Of a DNA stretch of 64,000 bases, positions 52,976-62,413 are shown in pieces. The notes below the pieces were generated by a model. That model ran no database searches and was not told where the DNA came from. It saw nothing but the letters and a program-made list of their open reading frames with translations. Location: positions 2,232,001-2,296,000 of the forward strand of contig NZ_JACHMC010000001.1 of the NCBI RefSeq assembly GCF_014204815.1, given 5' to 3'. The DNA is from Micrococcus flavus (lineage in GTDB: Bacteria > Actinomycetota > Actinomycetes > Actinomycetales > Micrococcaceae). How positions within the stretch are numbered: position 1 is the first letter of the stretch; every line of letters begins with the position of its first letter. The position numbers and the translations under genes are program-made.

Positions 52976-54439
52976 ATGTCCCCCACCGACCCGACGTCCC
53001 CGGCCGAGCCGGCCGCCCCGAGCACCGCGACCCGCCTCGCCCGTCTGCTGGACCGCTCCGCCGTGGCCCTGCGCGACGCCCTGGCCGCGGGGGAGCTCTC
53101 CGCGCGCGAGGTCACGCAGGCGGCCCTGGACGCCGCCGCCGCGCACGAGGACCTGGGCGCGTTCGCCCTCCTGGACGCCGAGGGCGCCCTGGCCCGCGCG
53201 GACGCCCTGGACGCCGCCCGCCGGCACCTCCACGACGACGTCCCCGCCTCCCTCCACGGCCTGCCCCTGGCCGTGAAGGACCTCACCGACGTGGCGGGGA
53301 TGCCCACGCGGCACGGCTCCGCGCTGCTGGCCGACGCGCCGCCCGCCGCGCAGGACGACCCGCTCGTGGCGCGCCTGCGCCAGGCCGGGACGGTGGTGCT
53401 GGGCAAGACCACCGTCCCGGAGTTCGGCCTGGACTCCTACTCGGAGACCCTCGTCGGGCCGCCGGCGCGCAACCCCCTCGACCCGACCCGCACCCCCGGG
53501 GGCTCCTCCGGCGGCTCGGCGGCGGCCGTGGCGGCGGGGATCCTGCCGTTCGCGCCCGGCTCGGACGGCGGCGGGTCGATCCGCATCCCCGCGGCCGCGT
53601 GCGGGCTGGTGGGACTGAAGCCGGGCCGGGGGACGGTGCCGACGGACGAGGCCGCGGACACCGTGCGCACGCTCACCGTGTCCGGGCCGCTGGCCCACAC
53701 CGTGGAGGACGCGGCCCTGCTCCTGGACGTGCTGACCCACCCGGAGGGCTTCGGCGGCCGGATGCTCGCGGACGTGCGCCGGGCCGCCGAGGCCCGCCGC
53801 GCCGGGGCTCCGCACGCCGGCGTGCGGGTCGGCCTGAGCACCGCCTCCCCGTTCCCCCCGGCGGTGGAGGTGAGCCTGGCCCGTCCCGCGCTGGCCGCCC
53901 TGACGCGCGCCGGGGCCCTGCTCGAGGCCGGCGGGCACATGGTGGAGCCGTTCAGCCCGTACTACGGGGAGCGGTACCACGAGGACTTCCGCACCGTGTG
54001 GACCTCGGGGCTGCTGCGGGCGCCGCTGCCGCCCGACGCCGAGGAGCGCGTGGGCGCGGTGGCCGCGTCCTTCCTGCGCTCGGCGCGGGCCGCCGGGCCC
54101 GAGGAGACGGCCGCCGCCGTCGAGCGCCTCGAGGGGTGGGCGGAGAACGTGCGCGCCCAGTTCGCCTCGGTGGACGTGGTGATGACGCCGGTGCTCGCCA
54201 CGGCCCCGCCCGAGGTGGGGCACTTCCTGGCCCTGCCGCCGGAGGAGAACTATGCGGCGCAGTGCGCGTTCACGCCGTACACCTCGATGGTCAACGTCCT
54301 CGGGCTGCCCGCGGTGTCCGTGCCGGTGGACCGGGACGGGGCCGGCCTGAGCTGGTCGGTGCACCTGATCGGCCGCCCGGGCGACGAGGGGCGCCTGCTC
54401 CAGCTCGCCGCCCACCTGGAGCTGCTCCTGGCCGGCTGA
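52976..54439 (+). CDS. Amidase (amidase-signature family)
   Basis: A 487-aa amide hydrolase. The Ser-Ser-Lys triad is visible: Lys in LAVKDLTDV, the first Ser in [14 protein letters not shown], the nucleophile in [16 protein letters not shown], followed by GLKPGRG. It is not GatA: no gatB or gatC is adjacent, and the closing half differs. Substrate unknown. ATG 52976 fits the TACCCT hexamer; in-frame upstream codons overlap the rhodanese gene. Confidence 0.88.
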   Translation: MSPTDPTSPAEPAAPSTATRLARLLDRSAVALRDALAAGELSAREVTQAALDAAAAHEDLGAFALLDAEGALARADALDAARRHLHDDVPASLHGLPLAVKDLTDVAGMPTRHGSALLADAPPAAQDDPLVARLRQAGTVVLGKTTVPEFGLDSYSETLVGPPARNPLDPTRTPGGSSGGSAAAVAAGILPFAPGSDGGGSIRIPAAACGLVGLKPGRGTVPTDEAADTVRTLTVSGPLAHTVEDAALLLDVLTHPEGFGGRMLADVRRAAEARRAGAPHAGVRVGLSTASPFPPAVEVSLARPALAALTRAGALLEAGGHMVEPFSPYYGERYHEDFRTVWTSGLLRAPLPPDAEERVGAVAASFLRSARAAGPEETAAAVERLEGWAENVRAQFASVDVVMTPVLATAPPEVGHFLALPPEENYAAQCAFTPYTSMVNVLGLPAVSVPVDRDGAGLSWSVHLIGRPGDEGRLLQLAAHLELLLAG

Positions 54440-54448
54440 CCCCCGGGG

Positions 54449-55030
54449 TCAGTACCCGGCCGAGGTGGCCGCCGCCCCGGCGAAGACCATCAGCAGGACG
54501 AGGGCCAGGATCCCGAGCACGAGGAACGCGAGGCTGAGGTAGTTCGTCACGAGGCCGGCGATGGCGAAGCCGCGGCCGCGGGGCTCGCGCTTGAGGCCCA
54601 TGTGGCCGAGGACCACGCCCACGATCGGCGGGATCACCAGGGTGAGGCCACCGAGCAGGGACAGGATGCCGATCACCATGGAGGCGATGGACAGGCCCGT
54701 GCCCGACTGGTCCGCCGGGACCTGGCCGTAGCCGCCCCCGGGGTAGGCGGGCTGCTGGCCGTAGGCGGGCTGGGCCTGGGCGTCGGCCGGGCCGGCGCCG
54801 TGGGCCGGGACGCCGGTGCCGTACGGGCCGGCGTCGGCGGTGCGGGCCGCCTGCTCGGAATAGGACGGGGCCGCGTCCCCGCCGGCCGCGACGGAGTCCG
54901 CGTACCAGGAGGTGGAGGAGCCGGTGCGCTCGGCGGCGGGCCGGTCCGGCCAGCCGCCCTCCGACGGCGTGCCGGCCTCCCGGTCGTGGGGGTGCCGGCC
55001 GTGCGGGTCCTGGTCGTGGCCGTACGCCAT
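54449..55030 (-). CDS. DUF4190 domain membrane protein with Gly/Pro/Tyr-rich N-terminus
   Basis: A 193-aa protein. The first ~110 residues are low-complexity and hydrophilic (YGQQPAYPGGGYGQVPAD and similar). The rest is the DUF4190 pattern: SIASMVIGILSLLGGLTLV, GVVLGHMGLKREPRGRG and two membrane segments (about residues 114-140 and 155-185). Function unknown. ATG 55028-55030 with AGGAGAGG upstream. Confidence 0.8.
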   Translation of the reverse strand: MAYGHDQDPHGRHPHDREAGTPSEGGWPDRPAAERTGSSTSWYADSVAAGGDAAPSYSEQAARTADAGPYGTGVPAHGAGPADAQAQPAYGQQPAYPGGGYGQVPADQSGTGLSIASMVIGILSLLGGLTLVIPPIVGVVLGHMGLKREPRGRGFAIAGLVTNYLSLAFLVLGILALVLLMVFAGAAATSAGY

Positions 55031-55132
55031 GGGGGGTTCCTCTCCTGGACGGGGGCGGCCCGGCGCGGTCTCCCGCGCGTGGACCGCGTCTGTCCCGAGT
55101 CTAGGCGCGCGTCGACGTTCCGGGCAGGCCGG

Positions 55133-57322
55133 TCAGCCCTCGGCGGAGGCCTCCTCGAGCAGGTCCCGCAGGAACCCCGCGAACCCGCCCGGGGTGCGTC
55201 CCTCCAGCCGGGAGGAGGTGTGGACGCGCACCCGGTCCGTGGCGAGCACCCGGTCCTCGCCCAGGGCGCGCACGGCCTCGGCCAGGCGGACGTCCTCGTG
55301 CTCGGCCACCGCGGCGAACCCGCCGACCCGCTCGTACAGCGCCCACGGCAGGCCGAGGTTCGCCCCGTGCACGTGGGGGTGGTCCTCCCGGTGCTCGTAG
55401 TCGGCGCGCCAGCTGCGAACCAGGCCCTGGTCCGCGTGGGCGGGCAGGTCCACGGTGCCGAGCACCATGGCCTGGCCGTCCGCGCGACGCCGCGCGGCCA
55501 GGGCCGGCTGCCCCACGAGCCAGTCGGCGGGCACGCGGGTGTCCGCGTCCGTGCAGGCCAGCCACAGCGCCGCGGCGGGCACGTCCGGGAACAGCCCCCG
55601 GGCGTGCCGGGCGGCCTCGGCGCGCGCCCGACCCACCCCGCCGGCGCCCGGGCCCAGTTCGAGCACGTGGATCCGGGGGTCGCGGGAGCGGGCGGCGCGG
55701 GCCGCCGCGAGGGTGGGGGTGTCGTCGTCCGGCACGGCCACCACCGCGGCAGCCGAACCCTGCGTGTGCTGCGCCTCCCAGTGGTCCAGGGCGGCGGAGA
55801 GCCCGGCGAGGGAGTCGGGCAGGTGCTCGGCCTCGTCTTTGGCCGGCACCACCACCACGGCGTGCGTGGCGGCCGCGGCGCGGGTGTGCACGGACAGGCG
55901 CAGGTCCGCCTCCACGTGCTCGGACAGCAGGCGCCACCGCGGGTCGGCGGCCACGCGGTCGTGCACCGCGTCCCCGTCGAGCGGCCAGCCGGTGATCGGC
56001 TGGCGCCAGTGGCACAGCAGCAGCTCCCCGCCCGGGCCCAGGGAGGCGTCGGCGGCGTCCACGAGCGCGTCGAGCTCCTCGGGCTGCAGGAAGTAGCCGA
56101 TCTCCGAGGCGACGACGAGGTCCACGGGCGCGCCGGCGTCGTCGTCCGGACCGCCGGCCGCCTCTCCGGCGGGGCCGAGGTCCGCGGGCCAGTCGGCGGG
56201 CAGGACCGCGAGGCGGACCTCCGCGTGGGGCACGTCCGCCAGGTGCGCGGCGGCGCGCTCCACGGCCACCTGGGAGGCCTCGAGGCCCACCACGCGCTCC
56301 GCGCGCTCGGCCAGCGCCGCGGTGAGCACGCCGATGGACGCGCCCGCCTCCACTACCGTCCCGTAGCGGGGCCGTGGGAGCACGGCGAGGGTGAGCGCGC
56401 GCTTGCGGGCCTCGTACGGGCTGGTCAGGTAGTGCCAGGGGTCGTCGTGCGCACGGTAGAGCCGGTCGAACACGGCGGAGGCGCGGGAGGCGTCGCCGTC
56501 GTCCACGGCGGTGCGCCGGAACGTCTCGAACCCGCGGCTGAAGTGGGCGATCATGCGCGCGGGCAGGATCGCCTCGTCGCCGGGCGCGGCCGAGAGCGGG
56601 CGCGTCTGGGAGGCGTGCGCGTCGAGCGCGGCGCGGCGGGCCTCGGCGTCGCCGGGGGCCAGGTCCAGGCGCCGGTAGCGGCGCGGGCGCAGCTCCTCGG
56701 GAGCGCCCCAGTGCCAGAACCACAGGGGGAAGGCGTACAGCTCGAGGTCGTGCTCGGCGGCCAGCGCCGCGGCCGCCGCGCCCACCGTGTCATGGTCCCC
56801 GTGGCCGTCGTCGGGGTCGTGGCTGACCAGCACGACGGCGCCGCCCGCCCCCGCCTCCGGGGCGCCCCCCGAGGGGCCGTCCCCGGCGGTGCGCTCGGCC
56901 AGGACGCGCTCGAGCGCGGCCCGGACCTCCGCGGGCCGGGCGGCGAGGTCGCCGTCGGGCAGGCCGAGGGACTCCCACGTGAGCGTGCCGGCCTCCGGAC
57001 CCAGTCCGTCCGCGAGCGCGGCCACCGCGTGGTCCATCTCGGTCCGGCGCAGACGCACGAGGTCGGCGGGGGTGTGGGTGGGCGAGTCGGGGTGGGAGGC
57101 CTCCCCGGCCGTGGCCAGGGCCACGTGCACGTCCGCCCCGCCGCGCAGGGCCGCACGGATCAGGCCGGCGGCGCCGAGGGTCTCGTCGTCCGGGTGGGCG
57201 ACGGCCACGAGCAGCGTGTCACCGGGGGCCCAGGTGCGCGGGGTCAGGGAGGGAAGGTCGGCCACGCCGGCGGCCTCCCAGGCCGCCTCGTCCGTGCCGG
57301 CGTCCCGGTGGTCGAACCTCAC
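55133..57322 (-). CDS. Three-domain fusion: PIG-L deacetylase, NodS-like methyltransferase, family 2 glycosyltransferase
   Basis: A 729-aa protein reading through three modules without interruption. (1) PIG-L/LmbE zinc deacetylase, residues ~38-230: VAVAHPDDETLGAAG and SHDPDDGHGDHDTV supply the metal ligands. (2) SAM methyltransferase, ~300-470: VVEAGASIGVLTAALAE with VVASEIGYFLQPEEL, the NodS-like type. (3) GT2-type glycosyltransferase, ~488-729: VVVPAKDEAEHLPDSL, CTDADTRVPADWL, GANLGLPWALYERVGGF, EDVRLAEAVRALG. I take GTG 57322, which overlaps the acyl-CoA dehydrogenase stop (GTGA); GTG 57325 is next to it. It would act in the cytosol on a sugar-bearing or aminosugar-bearing small molecule or lipid; product unknown. 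Confidence 0.85.
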   Translation of the reverse strand: MRFDHRDAGTDEAAWEAAGVADLPSLTPRTWAPGDTLLVAVAHPDDETLGAAGLIRAALRGGADVHVALATAGEASHPDSPTHTPADLVRLRRTEMDHAVAALADGLGPEAGTLTWESLGLPDGDLAARPAEVRAALERVLAERTAGDGPSGGAPEAGAGGAVVLVSHDPDDGHGDHDTVGAAAAALAAEHDLELYAFPLWFWHWGAPEELRPRRYRRLDLAPGDAEARRAALDAHASQTRPLSAAPGDEAILPARMIAHFSRGFETFRRTAVDDGDASRASAVFDRLYRAHDDPWHYLTSPYEARKRALTLAVLPRPRYGTVVEAGASIGVLTAALAERAERVVGLEASQVAVERAAAHLADVPHAEVRLAVLPADWPADLGPAGEAAGGPDDDAGAPVDLVVASEIGYFLQPEELDALVDAADASLGPGGELLLCHWRQPITGWPLDGDAVHDRVAADPRWRLLSEHVEADLRLSVHTRAAAATHAVVVVPAKDEAEHLPDSLAGLSAALDHWEAQHTQGSAAAVVAVPDDDTPTLAAARAARSRDPRIHVLELGPGAGGVGRARAEAARHARGLFPDVPAAALWLACTDADTRVPADWLVGQPALAARRRADGQAMVLGTVDLPAHADQGLVRSWRADYEHREDHPHVHGANLGLPWALYERVGGFAAVAEHEDVRLAEAVRALGEDRVLATDRVRVHTSSRLEGRTPGGFAGFLRDLLEEASAEG

Positions 57323-58461
57323 CACGGCTGCACCCCCGCGCGCTCGGCGGGGTCCAGGGCCAGCAGGCCCTCGGCGAGCCGGGCGTCGTCCCGGTGGCCG
57401 TGGTGCTGGCGCAGGTAGACCTGCAGATCGGCGACGGCGCGGGCGTGCGCGGCGTCCCCGGTCAGCGGGCCGGGGCCGGTGGCCTGCCCGACGACGTCCA
57501 GCACCTCGGTGCACAGCTGCGCCACGGTGCCGCGGATCCGGTCCGCCTCCACCTGGCCGTGCGCGCCGTCCAGGCGCCCGGCGTCCACGTCCTCGGCGGC
57601 GTGACCGAGCAGGGACGCCATGGCGTGCAGCAGCCGGTCTACGCGGCCCAGCGCCGCCAGGCCGACCTGGTCCGGGCCGGGCCCGCGGCCGTCCGCCGCC
57701 GCGGCGGCACGGCGCTGCACCGCGGTGCGCAGGGTGCGGGCCACGTGCACGGCACCGCCGAACCACACGGCGGCCACCCCGATGCCGCCCCACGCGAAGC
57801 CGGGGCGGCGCAGGTACCACTCGGGCTCTCCCACGGAGCGGCCGGGGACGGCGTCGAAGCGCAGCCCCACGGTGGTGATCGCGGCCAGGCCGAGGGCCGG
57901 CCACGCGGTGTCCACGGGCGTGACGCCGGGGTGGGCCAGGTCCACGAGCAGGGCGTGGCGCAGTCCGTCCTCGGCGCGGCCGGTGACCACCGCGGCCGCG
58001 CAGCGGTCGGCGAGCGAGCACCACGGCTTGGTCCCGTCCAGGAGCCAGGCGGCCCCGTCGGGGGCCGCGTCCGGGGCCGGGCGGACGGCGGGGGTGACGC
58101 CGCCGGACTCGGACGCGTACACGCCCAGCAGCCCGGCGGGGGCGGGCACACCGGCCTGGGACAGGATCGAGAGGGCGTCCAGGTGCGGCTCGAGGACGCG
58201 CGCGGCGGACAGGGACACCGCCGCGGTGGAGGCGAGCAGCTCCCACTGGCGGCGGGTGCGCCCCTCCCCGGTCAGGGGCAGGTCCAGGGCGGGGGCGCCG
58301 TCGTCGTCCCGCCCCGGGGCCCCGCGGGAGAGGAGCGCGACCATGGGCTCCACGCCGGATCCGCCCTCCGCGGCGGCGGCGAGGACGGCGGCCTCGTCGG
58401 CGTCGGGCTCGGGGGCGGAGGGGGCGGCTCCGGGGAGCAGCACGAGCGGAGTCGCGGGCAT
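57319..58461 (-). CDS. Acyl-CoA dehydrogenase family protein coupled to the triple fusion
   Basis: A 380-aa protein of the acyl-CoA dehydrogenase/flavin-dependent fold: helical N-terminus, the mid beta-domain (WLLDGTKPWCSLADRCAAAVV, then GLAAITTVGLRFDAVP), and a helical C-terminus (VAQLCTEVLDVVGQATG). The usual catalytic glutamate signature is not obvious, so the reaction is open. ATG 58459-58461 with AGAAGG 5 nt upstream. It overlaps the fusion gene by 4 nt, which makes a common pathway likely. Confidence 0.8.
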   Translation of the reverse strand: MPATPLVLLPGAAPSAPEPDADEAAVLAAAAEGGSGVEPMVALLSRGAPGRDDDGAPALDLPLTGEGRTRRQWELLASTAAVSLSAARVLEPHLDALSILSQAGVPAPAGLLGVYASESGGVTPAVRPAPDAAPDGAAWLLDGTKPWCSLADRCAAAVVTGRAEDGLRHALLVDLAHPGVTPVDTAWPALGLAAITTVGLRFDAVPGRSVGEPEWYLRRPGFAWGGIGVAAVWFGGAVHVARTLRTAVQRRAAAAADGRGPGPDQVGLAALGRVDRLLHAMASLLGHAAEDVDAGRLDGAHGQVEADRIRGTVAQLCTEVLDVVGQATGPGPLTGDAAHARAVADLQVYLRQHHGHRDDARLAEGLLALDPAERAGVQPW

Positions 58462-58597
58462 GGGCACCTTCTCTGACCGGCGGGGACGCGCCCCGGCCGG
58501 GCGCGCCGGTGGTCCACGCTAGTCAGCGCCGGGATCGGCGGGAAGGCGCGGGCGGCGGGGACGGGCCGGCCGGGCGCCGTCCGGGACGACCCGCTTT

Positions 58598-58628
58598 CTT
58601 GACAAGTTCAAGACAACTGCGCTGGGGT
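58598..58628 (+). promoter_or_regulatory. furA promoter and FurA/CatR-type operator
   Basis: -35 TTGACA (58599-58604), 18-bp spacer, -10 TGGGGT (58623-58628), then 6 nt to the furA ATG: a leaderless promoter with a good -35. The palindrome CTTGA-5-TCAAG (58598-58612) overlaps the -35, so a protein bound there would repress furA-katG. Confidence 0.65.
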
Positions 58629-58634
58629 GGGAGC

Positions 58635-59111
58635 ATGAGCATCGTCCATGCCGACCCCGCCGCCGACCGCGCGCTGCTGCGCGCCGCCGGCCTGCGGGTG
58701 ACCCGCCCCCGGGTGGCCGTGCTCTCCGCCCTGCGCTCGTGGCCCCACGCGGACGCCTCCTCCGTGCTGGCCGCGGTCCGTGCGGACCTCCCGCAGGTCT
58801 CCCACCAGGCCGTCTACGACTGCCTCCACGTGCTGACCGGCGCGGGCCTGGTGCGCTCGCTGCAGCCGGCCGGCTCCGCCGCGCGGTACGAGATCGCCGC
58901 CCACGACAACCACCACCACCTCGTGTGCCGCGGCTGCGGCACCCTGGTGGACGTGCCGTGCCGGACGGGCTCGGCCCCCTGCCTGCACGCCCCCGAGGAC
59001 CACGGGTTCCTCATCGACGAGGCCGAGGTCTACTACTGGGGCCTGTGCCCCGCGTGCCGCGACGGACAGGACGAGGCGGCCCCGCCGTCGTCGTCCGCCG
59101 CGGTCCCCTGA
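58635..59111 (+). CDS. furA: Fur family peroxide regulator (FurA/CatR type)
   Basis: A 158-aa metalloregulator. Winged-helix N-terminal part ([44 protein letters not shown]), then the dimerisation domain with [20 protein letters not shown] and the C-terminal CPAC pair of zinc cysteines. It is directly upstream of katG by 52 nt, the arrangement known from mycobacteria and Streptomyces, and probably represses both genes until peroxide oxidises it. ATG 58635 supported by the promoter spacing. Confidence 0.93.
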   Translation: MSIVHADPAADRALLRAAGLRVTRPRVAVLSALRSWPHADASSVLAAVRADLPQVSHQAVYDCLHVLTGAGLVRSLQPAGSAARYEIAAHDNHHHLVCRGCGTLVDVPCRTGSAPCLHAPEDHGFLIDEAEVYYWGLCPACRDGQDEAAPPSSSAAVP

Positions 59112-59163
59112 ACCTCCTCCATCCACCCGCGACCCCACCTTCCGTCCCCGAAAGGATCACGCC

Positions 59164-61521
59164 ATGAGCGCTGAAGACAAGAACCTCCCGCACGGCGAGG
59201 AGAGCACCACCGTCGGCGAGATGAACGACACGGTGGCCGTCGGCCAGCCCACGGAGCCCCGCGCGGACGCCGACGGCGGCGCCGCCCCCACCGCCGCGGC
59301 GGCCGACAACCCGCAGACCGCCGCCGAGGCGGAGGGGGGCACGTGCCCCGTGGCCCACGGCGCCCCGCTGGCCCACCCCACCTCGGGCGACGCCAATCAG
59401 CAGTGGTGGCCGAACCGCCTGAACCTGAAGATCCTCGCGAAGGACCAGCCGGTCCAGCGCCCCGAGGACGCGGGCTTCGACTACCCGGCCGCCTTCGAGA
59501 AGCTGGACCTGGCCGAGGTCAAGGCGACCATCGCCGAGGTCCTCACCACCTCCAAGGACTGGTGGCCCGCCGACTTCGGCACCTACGGCCCGTTCATGAT
59601 CCGCATGGCCTGGCACTCGGCGGGCACCTACCGCGTGGGCGACGGTCGCGGCGGCGCCGGCGAGGGCCAGCAGCGCTTCGCCCCGCTCAACTCCTGGCCG
59701 GACAACGCCTCCCTGGACAAGGCTCGCCGCCTGCTGTGGCCGGTCAAGAAGAAGTACGGCCAGTCCCTGTCCTGGGCGGACCTCATCGTCCTGGCCGGCA
59801 ACGTGGCCCACGAGACCATGGGCATGCCGACCTTCGGCTTCTCCGGCGGCCGCATCGACGCCTACGAGCCCGCGGACGACGTGTACTGGGGCCCGGAGAC
59901 CGAGTGGACCAACGGCGGCGCCGAGCGGTACAAGGGCGAGCGTGAGCTGGACAACCCGCTCGCGGCCGTCGAGATGGGCCTCATCTACGTGAACCCGGAG
60001 GGCCCCGAGGGCGAGCCGGACCCGCTGAAGTCCGCCAAGGACATCCACGAGACGTTCTCCCGCATGGGCATGAACGCGGAGGAGACCGTCGCGCTGATCG
60101 GCGGCGGCCACACCTTCGGCAAGACCCACGGCGCCGGCCCCGTGGAGGGCAACATCGGCGCCGAGCCCGAGGCCGCGGACATCGAGCAGATGGGCCTGGG
60201 CTGGAAGAACGCCTACGGCGAGGGCAAGGGCCGCGACACCATCACGTCCGGCCTCGAGGTCACCTGGACCTACCACCCCACCCGCTGGGACAACGAGTTC
60301 TTCCACATCCTCTACGCGTACGAGTGGGAGCTGATGGAGTCCCCGGCCGGCGCGAAGCAGTGGCGCCCCGTCAACGGCGGCGGCTCCGACATGGTCCCCG
60401 AGTCCGACTTCCAGGGCCGCCGCGAGCCCCGCATGCTGACCTCGGACCTCGCCCTGCGCTTCGATCCCGTGTTCGGCGAGATCTCCAAGCGCTTCAAGGA
60501 CGACTTCGCCGCGTTCCAGGACGCGTACGCCCGCGCGTGGTTCAAGCTGACCCACCGCGACATGGGCCCGATCGCCCGCCACTACGGCCCCGAGGTCCCC
60601 TCCGAGGAGCTCGTGTGGATGGACCCGGTCACCGCCCCGGAGAACGTCCCCGGCGACGCCGAGGTCCAGGCCGTCAAGGACGCGGTCGCCTCCTCCGGCC
60701 TGTCCGTGACCGAGCTCGTGAAGACCGCGTGGGCCGCGGCCTCCTCCTTCCGCTCCTCGGACAAGCGCGGCGGCGCCAACGGCGGCCGCATCCGCCTCGA
60801 GCCGCAGCGCTCGTGGGAGGTCAACGAGCCCGCCGTCATCGGCCCGGTCATCACGACGCTGGAGCAGATCGCCGAGCAGACCGGCGTGACGTTCGCCGAC
60901 ACCCTCGTGATCGCCGGCAACTGGGCCGTGGAGAAGGCCGCGGCCGACGGCGGCGTGCCGGTCTCCGTGCCCTTCACGCCGGGCCGCGGCGACGCCACCC
61001 AGGAGCAGACGGACGAGGAGTCCTTCCGCCACATGGAGCCCAAGATCGACGGCTTCCGCAACTGGGACCCGCGCCCGTCCAAGCAGTTCCCGTCCGAGTT
61101 CGCGCTCGTGGACCGCGCCAACCTGATCGGCCTCTCCGCCCCGGAGATGACGGTGCTCGTGGCCGGCCTGCGCGTGCTGGGCGCCGTGCCCGAGGGCTCG
61201 ACGGACGGCGTGTGGACCGAGAACGTGGGCGTCCTGTCCCAGGACTTCCTCACCGCGATCACGGACATCGACACGCAGTGGGAGAAGGTGGCCGAGGGCC
61301 GGTACCGCGGTGTGACCGCCGAGGGCAAGGAGCTCTTCGGCACCCGTGACGACCTCGTGTTCGGCTCCAACTCGGAGCTGCGCACCCTGTCCGAGGTGTA
61401 CGCCGCGGACGACGCCAAGGAGAAGTTCGTGCGCGACTTCGTGGCCGCCTGGGTCAAGGTCATGGACGCGGACCGCTTCGACGCGCGCCGCGCCGCGAAG
61501 GAGTCCGTGGCCCAGGGCTGA
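59164..61521 (+). CDS. katG: Catalase-peroxidase KatG
   Basis: A 785-aa bifunctional haem enzyme that removes hydrogen peroxide. By counting from the ATG, the distal triad is Arg147, Trp150, His151 ([11 protein letters not shown]), the Met-Tyr-Trp crosslink partners are Trp150, Tyr275 (LIYVNPEG) and Met301 (RMGMN), and the proximal ligand is His316 ([11 protein letters not shown]). The C-terminal second peroxidase-like domain is complete. A ~45-residue Ala/Asp/Glu-rich leader makes it longer than the usual ~740 aa. It follows furA by 52 nt; a GAAAGG ribosome-binding sequence precedes the ATG. Confidence 0.97.
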   Translation: MSAEDKNLPHGEESTTVGEMNDTVAVGQPTEPRADADGGAAPTAAAADNPQTAAEAEGGTCPVAHGAPLAHPTSGDANQQWWPNRLNLKILAKDQPVQRPEDAGFDYPAAFEKLDLAEVKATIAEVLTTSKDWWPADFGTYGPFMIRMAWHSAGTYRVGDGRGGAGEGQQRFAPLNSWPDNASLDKARRLLWPVKKKYGQSLSWADLIVLAGNVAHETMGMPTFGFSGGRIDAYEPADDVYWGPETEWTNGGAERYKGERELDNPLAAVEMGLIYVNPEGPEGEPDPLKSAKDIHETFSRMGMNAEETVALIGGGHTFGKTHGAGPVEGNIGAEPEAADIEQMGLGWKNAYGEGKGRDTITSGLEVTWTYHPTRWDNEFFHILYAYEWELMESPAGAKQWRPVNGGGSDMVPESDFQGRREPRMLTSDLALRFDPVFGEISKRFKDDFAAFQDAYARAWFKLTHRDMGPIARHYGPEVPSEELVWMDPVTAPENVPGDAEVQAVKDAVASSGLSVTELVKTAWAAASSFRSSDKRGGANGGRIRLEPQRSWEVNEPAVIGPVITTLEQIAEQTGVTFADTLVIAGNWAVEKAAADGGVPVSVPFTPGRGDATQEQTDEESFRHMEPKIDGFRNWDPRPSKQFPSEFALVDRANLIGLSAPEMTVLVAGLRVLGAVPEGSTDGVWTENVGVLSQDFLTAITDIDTQWEKVAEGRYRGVTAEGKELFGTRDDLVFGSNSELRTLSEVYAADDAKEKFVRDFVAAWVKVMDADRFDARRAAKESVAQG

Positions 61522-61548
61522 CGTCCTGGTCCGCTGACGTCCTGGACC

Positions 61549-61595
61549 GACGACGACGGGCGCTCACCCGGGGAGGGTGGGCGCCCGTCGTCGTC
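61549..61595 (+). terminator. katG terminator hairpin
   Basis: A 21-bp stem with one G-T pair (61549-61569 with 61575-61595) and a 5-nt loop, 27 nt past the katG stop; no T tract. 61596-61792 shows nothing I can name. Confidence 0.8.
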
Positions 61596-61792
61596 CGATG
61601 GGCGGTGGGAGGCGACCCGGGCCCGGCCTTGCCCCTGCCCCCTGTCCTGCATCCCTGCGGCGCCGTCCCCCGGACGCTTCCTGGTGAGGACACACCGTCA
61701 CACGTGCCCTGACGAGGGTCGGTGAGGGCGCGTCCTCACCAGTCGGCGCGGGGGCCGGGCCGCCATCACGACGACGACGGCGCCCGCCCCCG

Positions 61793-62233
61793 TCAGCCGC
61801 GCCGCCGGCGGAGCTCAGCGCGCCCGCCGGAATCCACCCAGCACAGCAGCCCGGCCACGGCCAGGAGCAGGCCCCCGCCGAACATCACGGTGGTGCCCAG
61901 CTCGCCGAGGTGGGAGGAGGGGCTGAGCACCGCAGCCGCGACGGCGGCCGCGTGCAGGGAGGCCAGGGCGAGCACGGCGACGGCTGCGAGGATCCGGCCG
62001 CCCCGACCGGCGGCCACGGCGTGCGCCACCACGAACCCCGCCCCCACCAGCCCGGCCACGGCGGACACCGCCAGGAGAGCGTGGACGGCTGCGGACGGCA
62101 GCGCGAACAGCAGCGGGGCGAGGAGCATCAGGAGGAACAGGACCACGGCCGGGACCGTCAGCAGCACCCCGCCGACCGCCATGCGCCGGGGCCCCGTGCC
62201 GGCGGGGCGGGGGACGGCGGCGTGGGCGGTCAT
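61793..62233 (-). CDS. Small four-span membrane protein, unknown function
   Basis: A 146-aa protein with four hydrophobic segments ([78 protein letters not shown]) and a basic tail. No family recognised. ATG 62231-62233 with GGAGGT 4 nt upstream. Divergent from pgm. Confidence 0.6.
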   Translation of the reverse strand: MTAHAAVPRPAGTGPRRMAVGGVLLTVPAVVLFLLMLLAPLLFALPSAAVHALLAVSAVAGLVGAGFVVAHAVAAGRGGRILAAVAVLALASLHAAAVAAAVLSPSSHLGELGTTVMFGGGLLLAVAGLLCWVDSGGRAELRRRRG

Positions 62234-62413
62234 GCGGACCTCCGGGGTCGGCGGCGGGACCGGACGCCCACCGGGGAGCCAAGCATGACCGACGCCCAGT
62301 CCGATCACAAGGAACCCGAAGCCCTGGAGGCCGCCGCCGGGGAGGGCGGGGGCGCCGTCGTCGTCGGCTCACTGAACCGGCAGTTCTTCCCGCGATCATG
62401 CGGAGGTGGAAGA

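Noticed and set aside
62285-62413. In-frame upstream extension of pgm starting at ATG 62285
   Set aside because: A GGGGAG lies 6 nt upstream, but the added 43 residues are unlike any phosphoglucomutase leader and a better ribosome-binding site precedes GTG 62414. Left as a possibility only.
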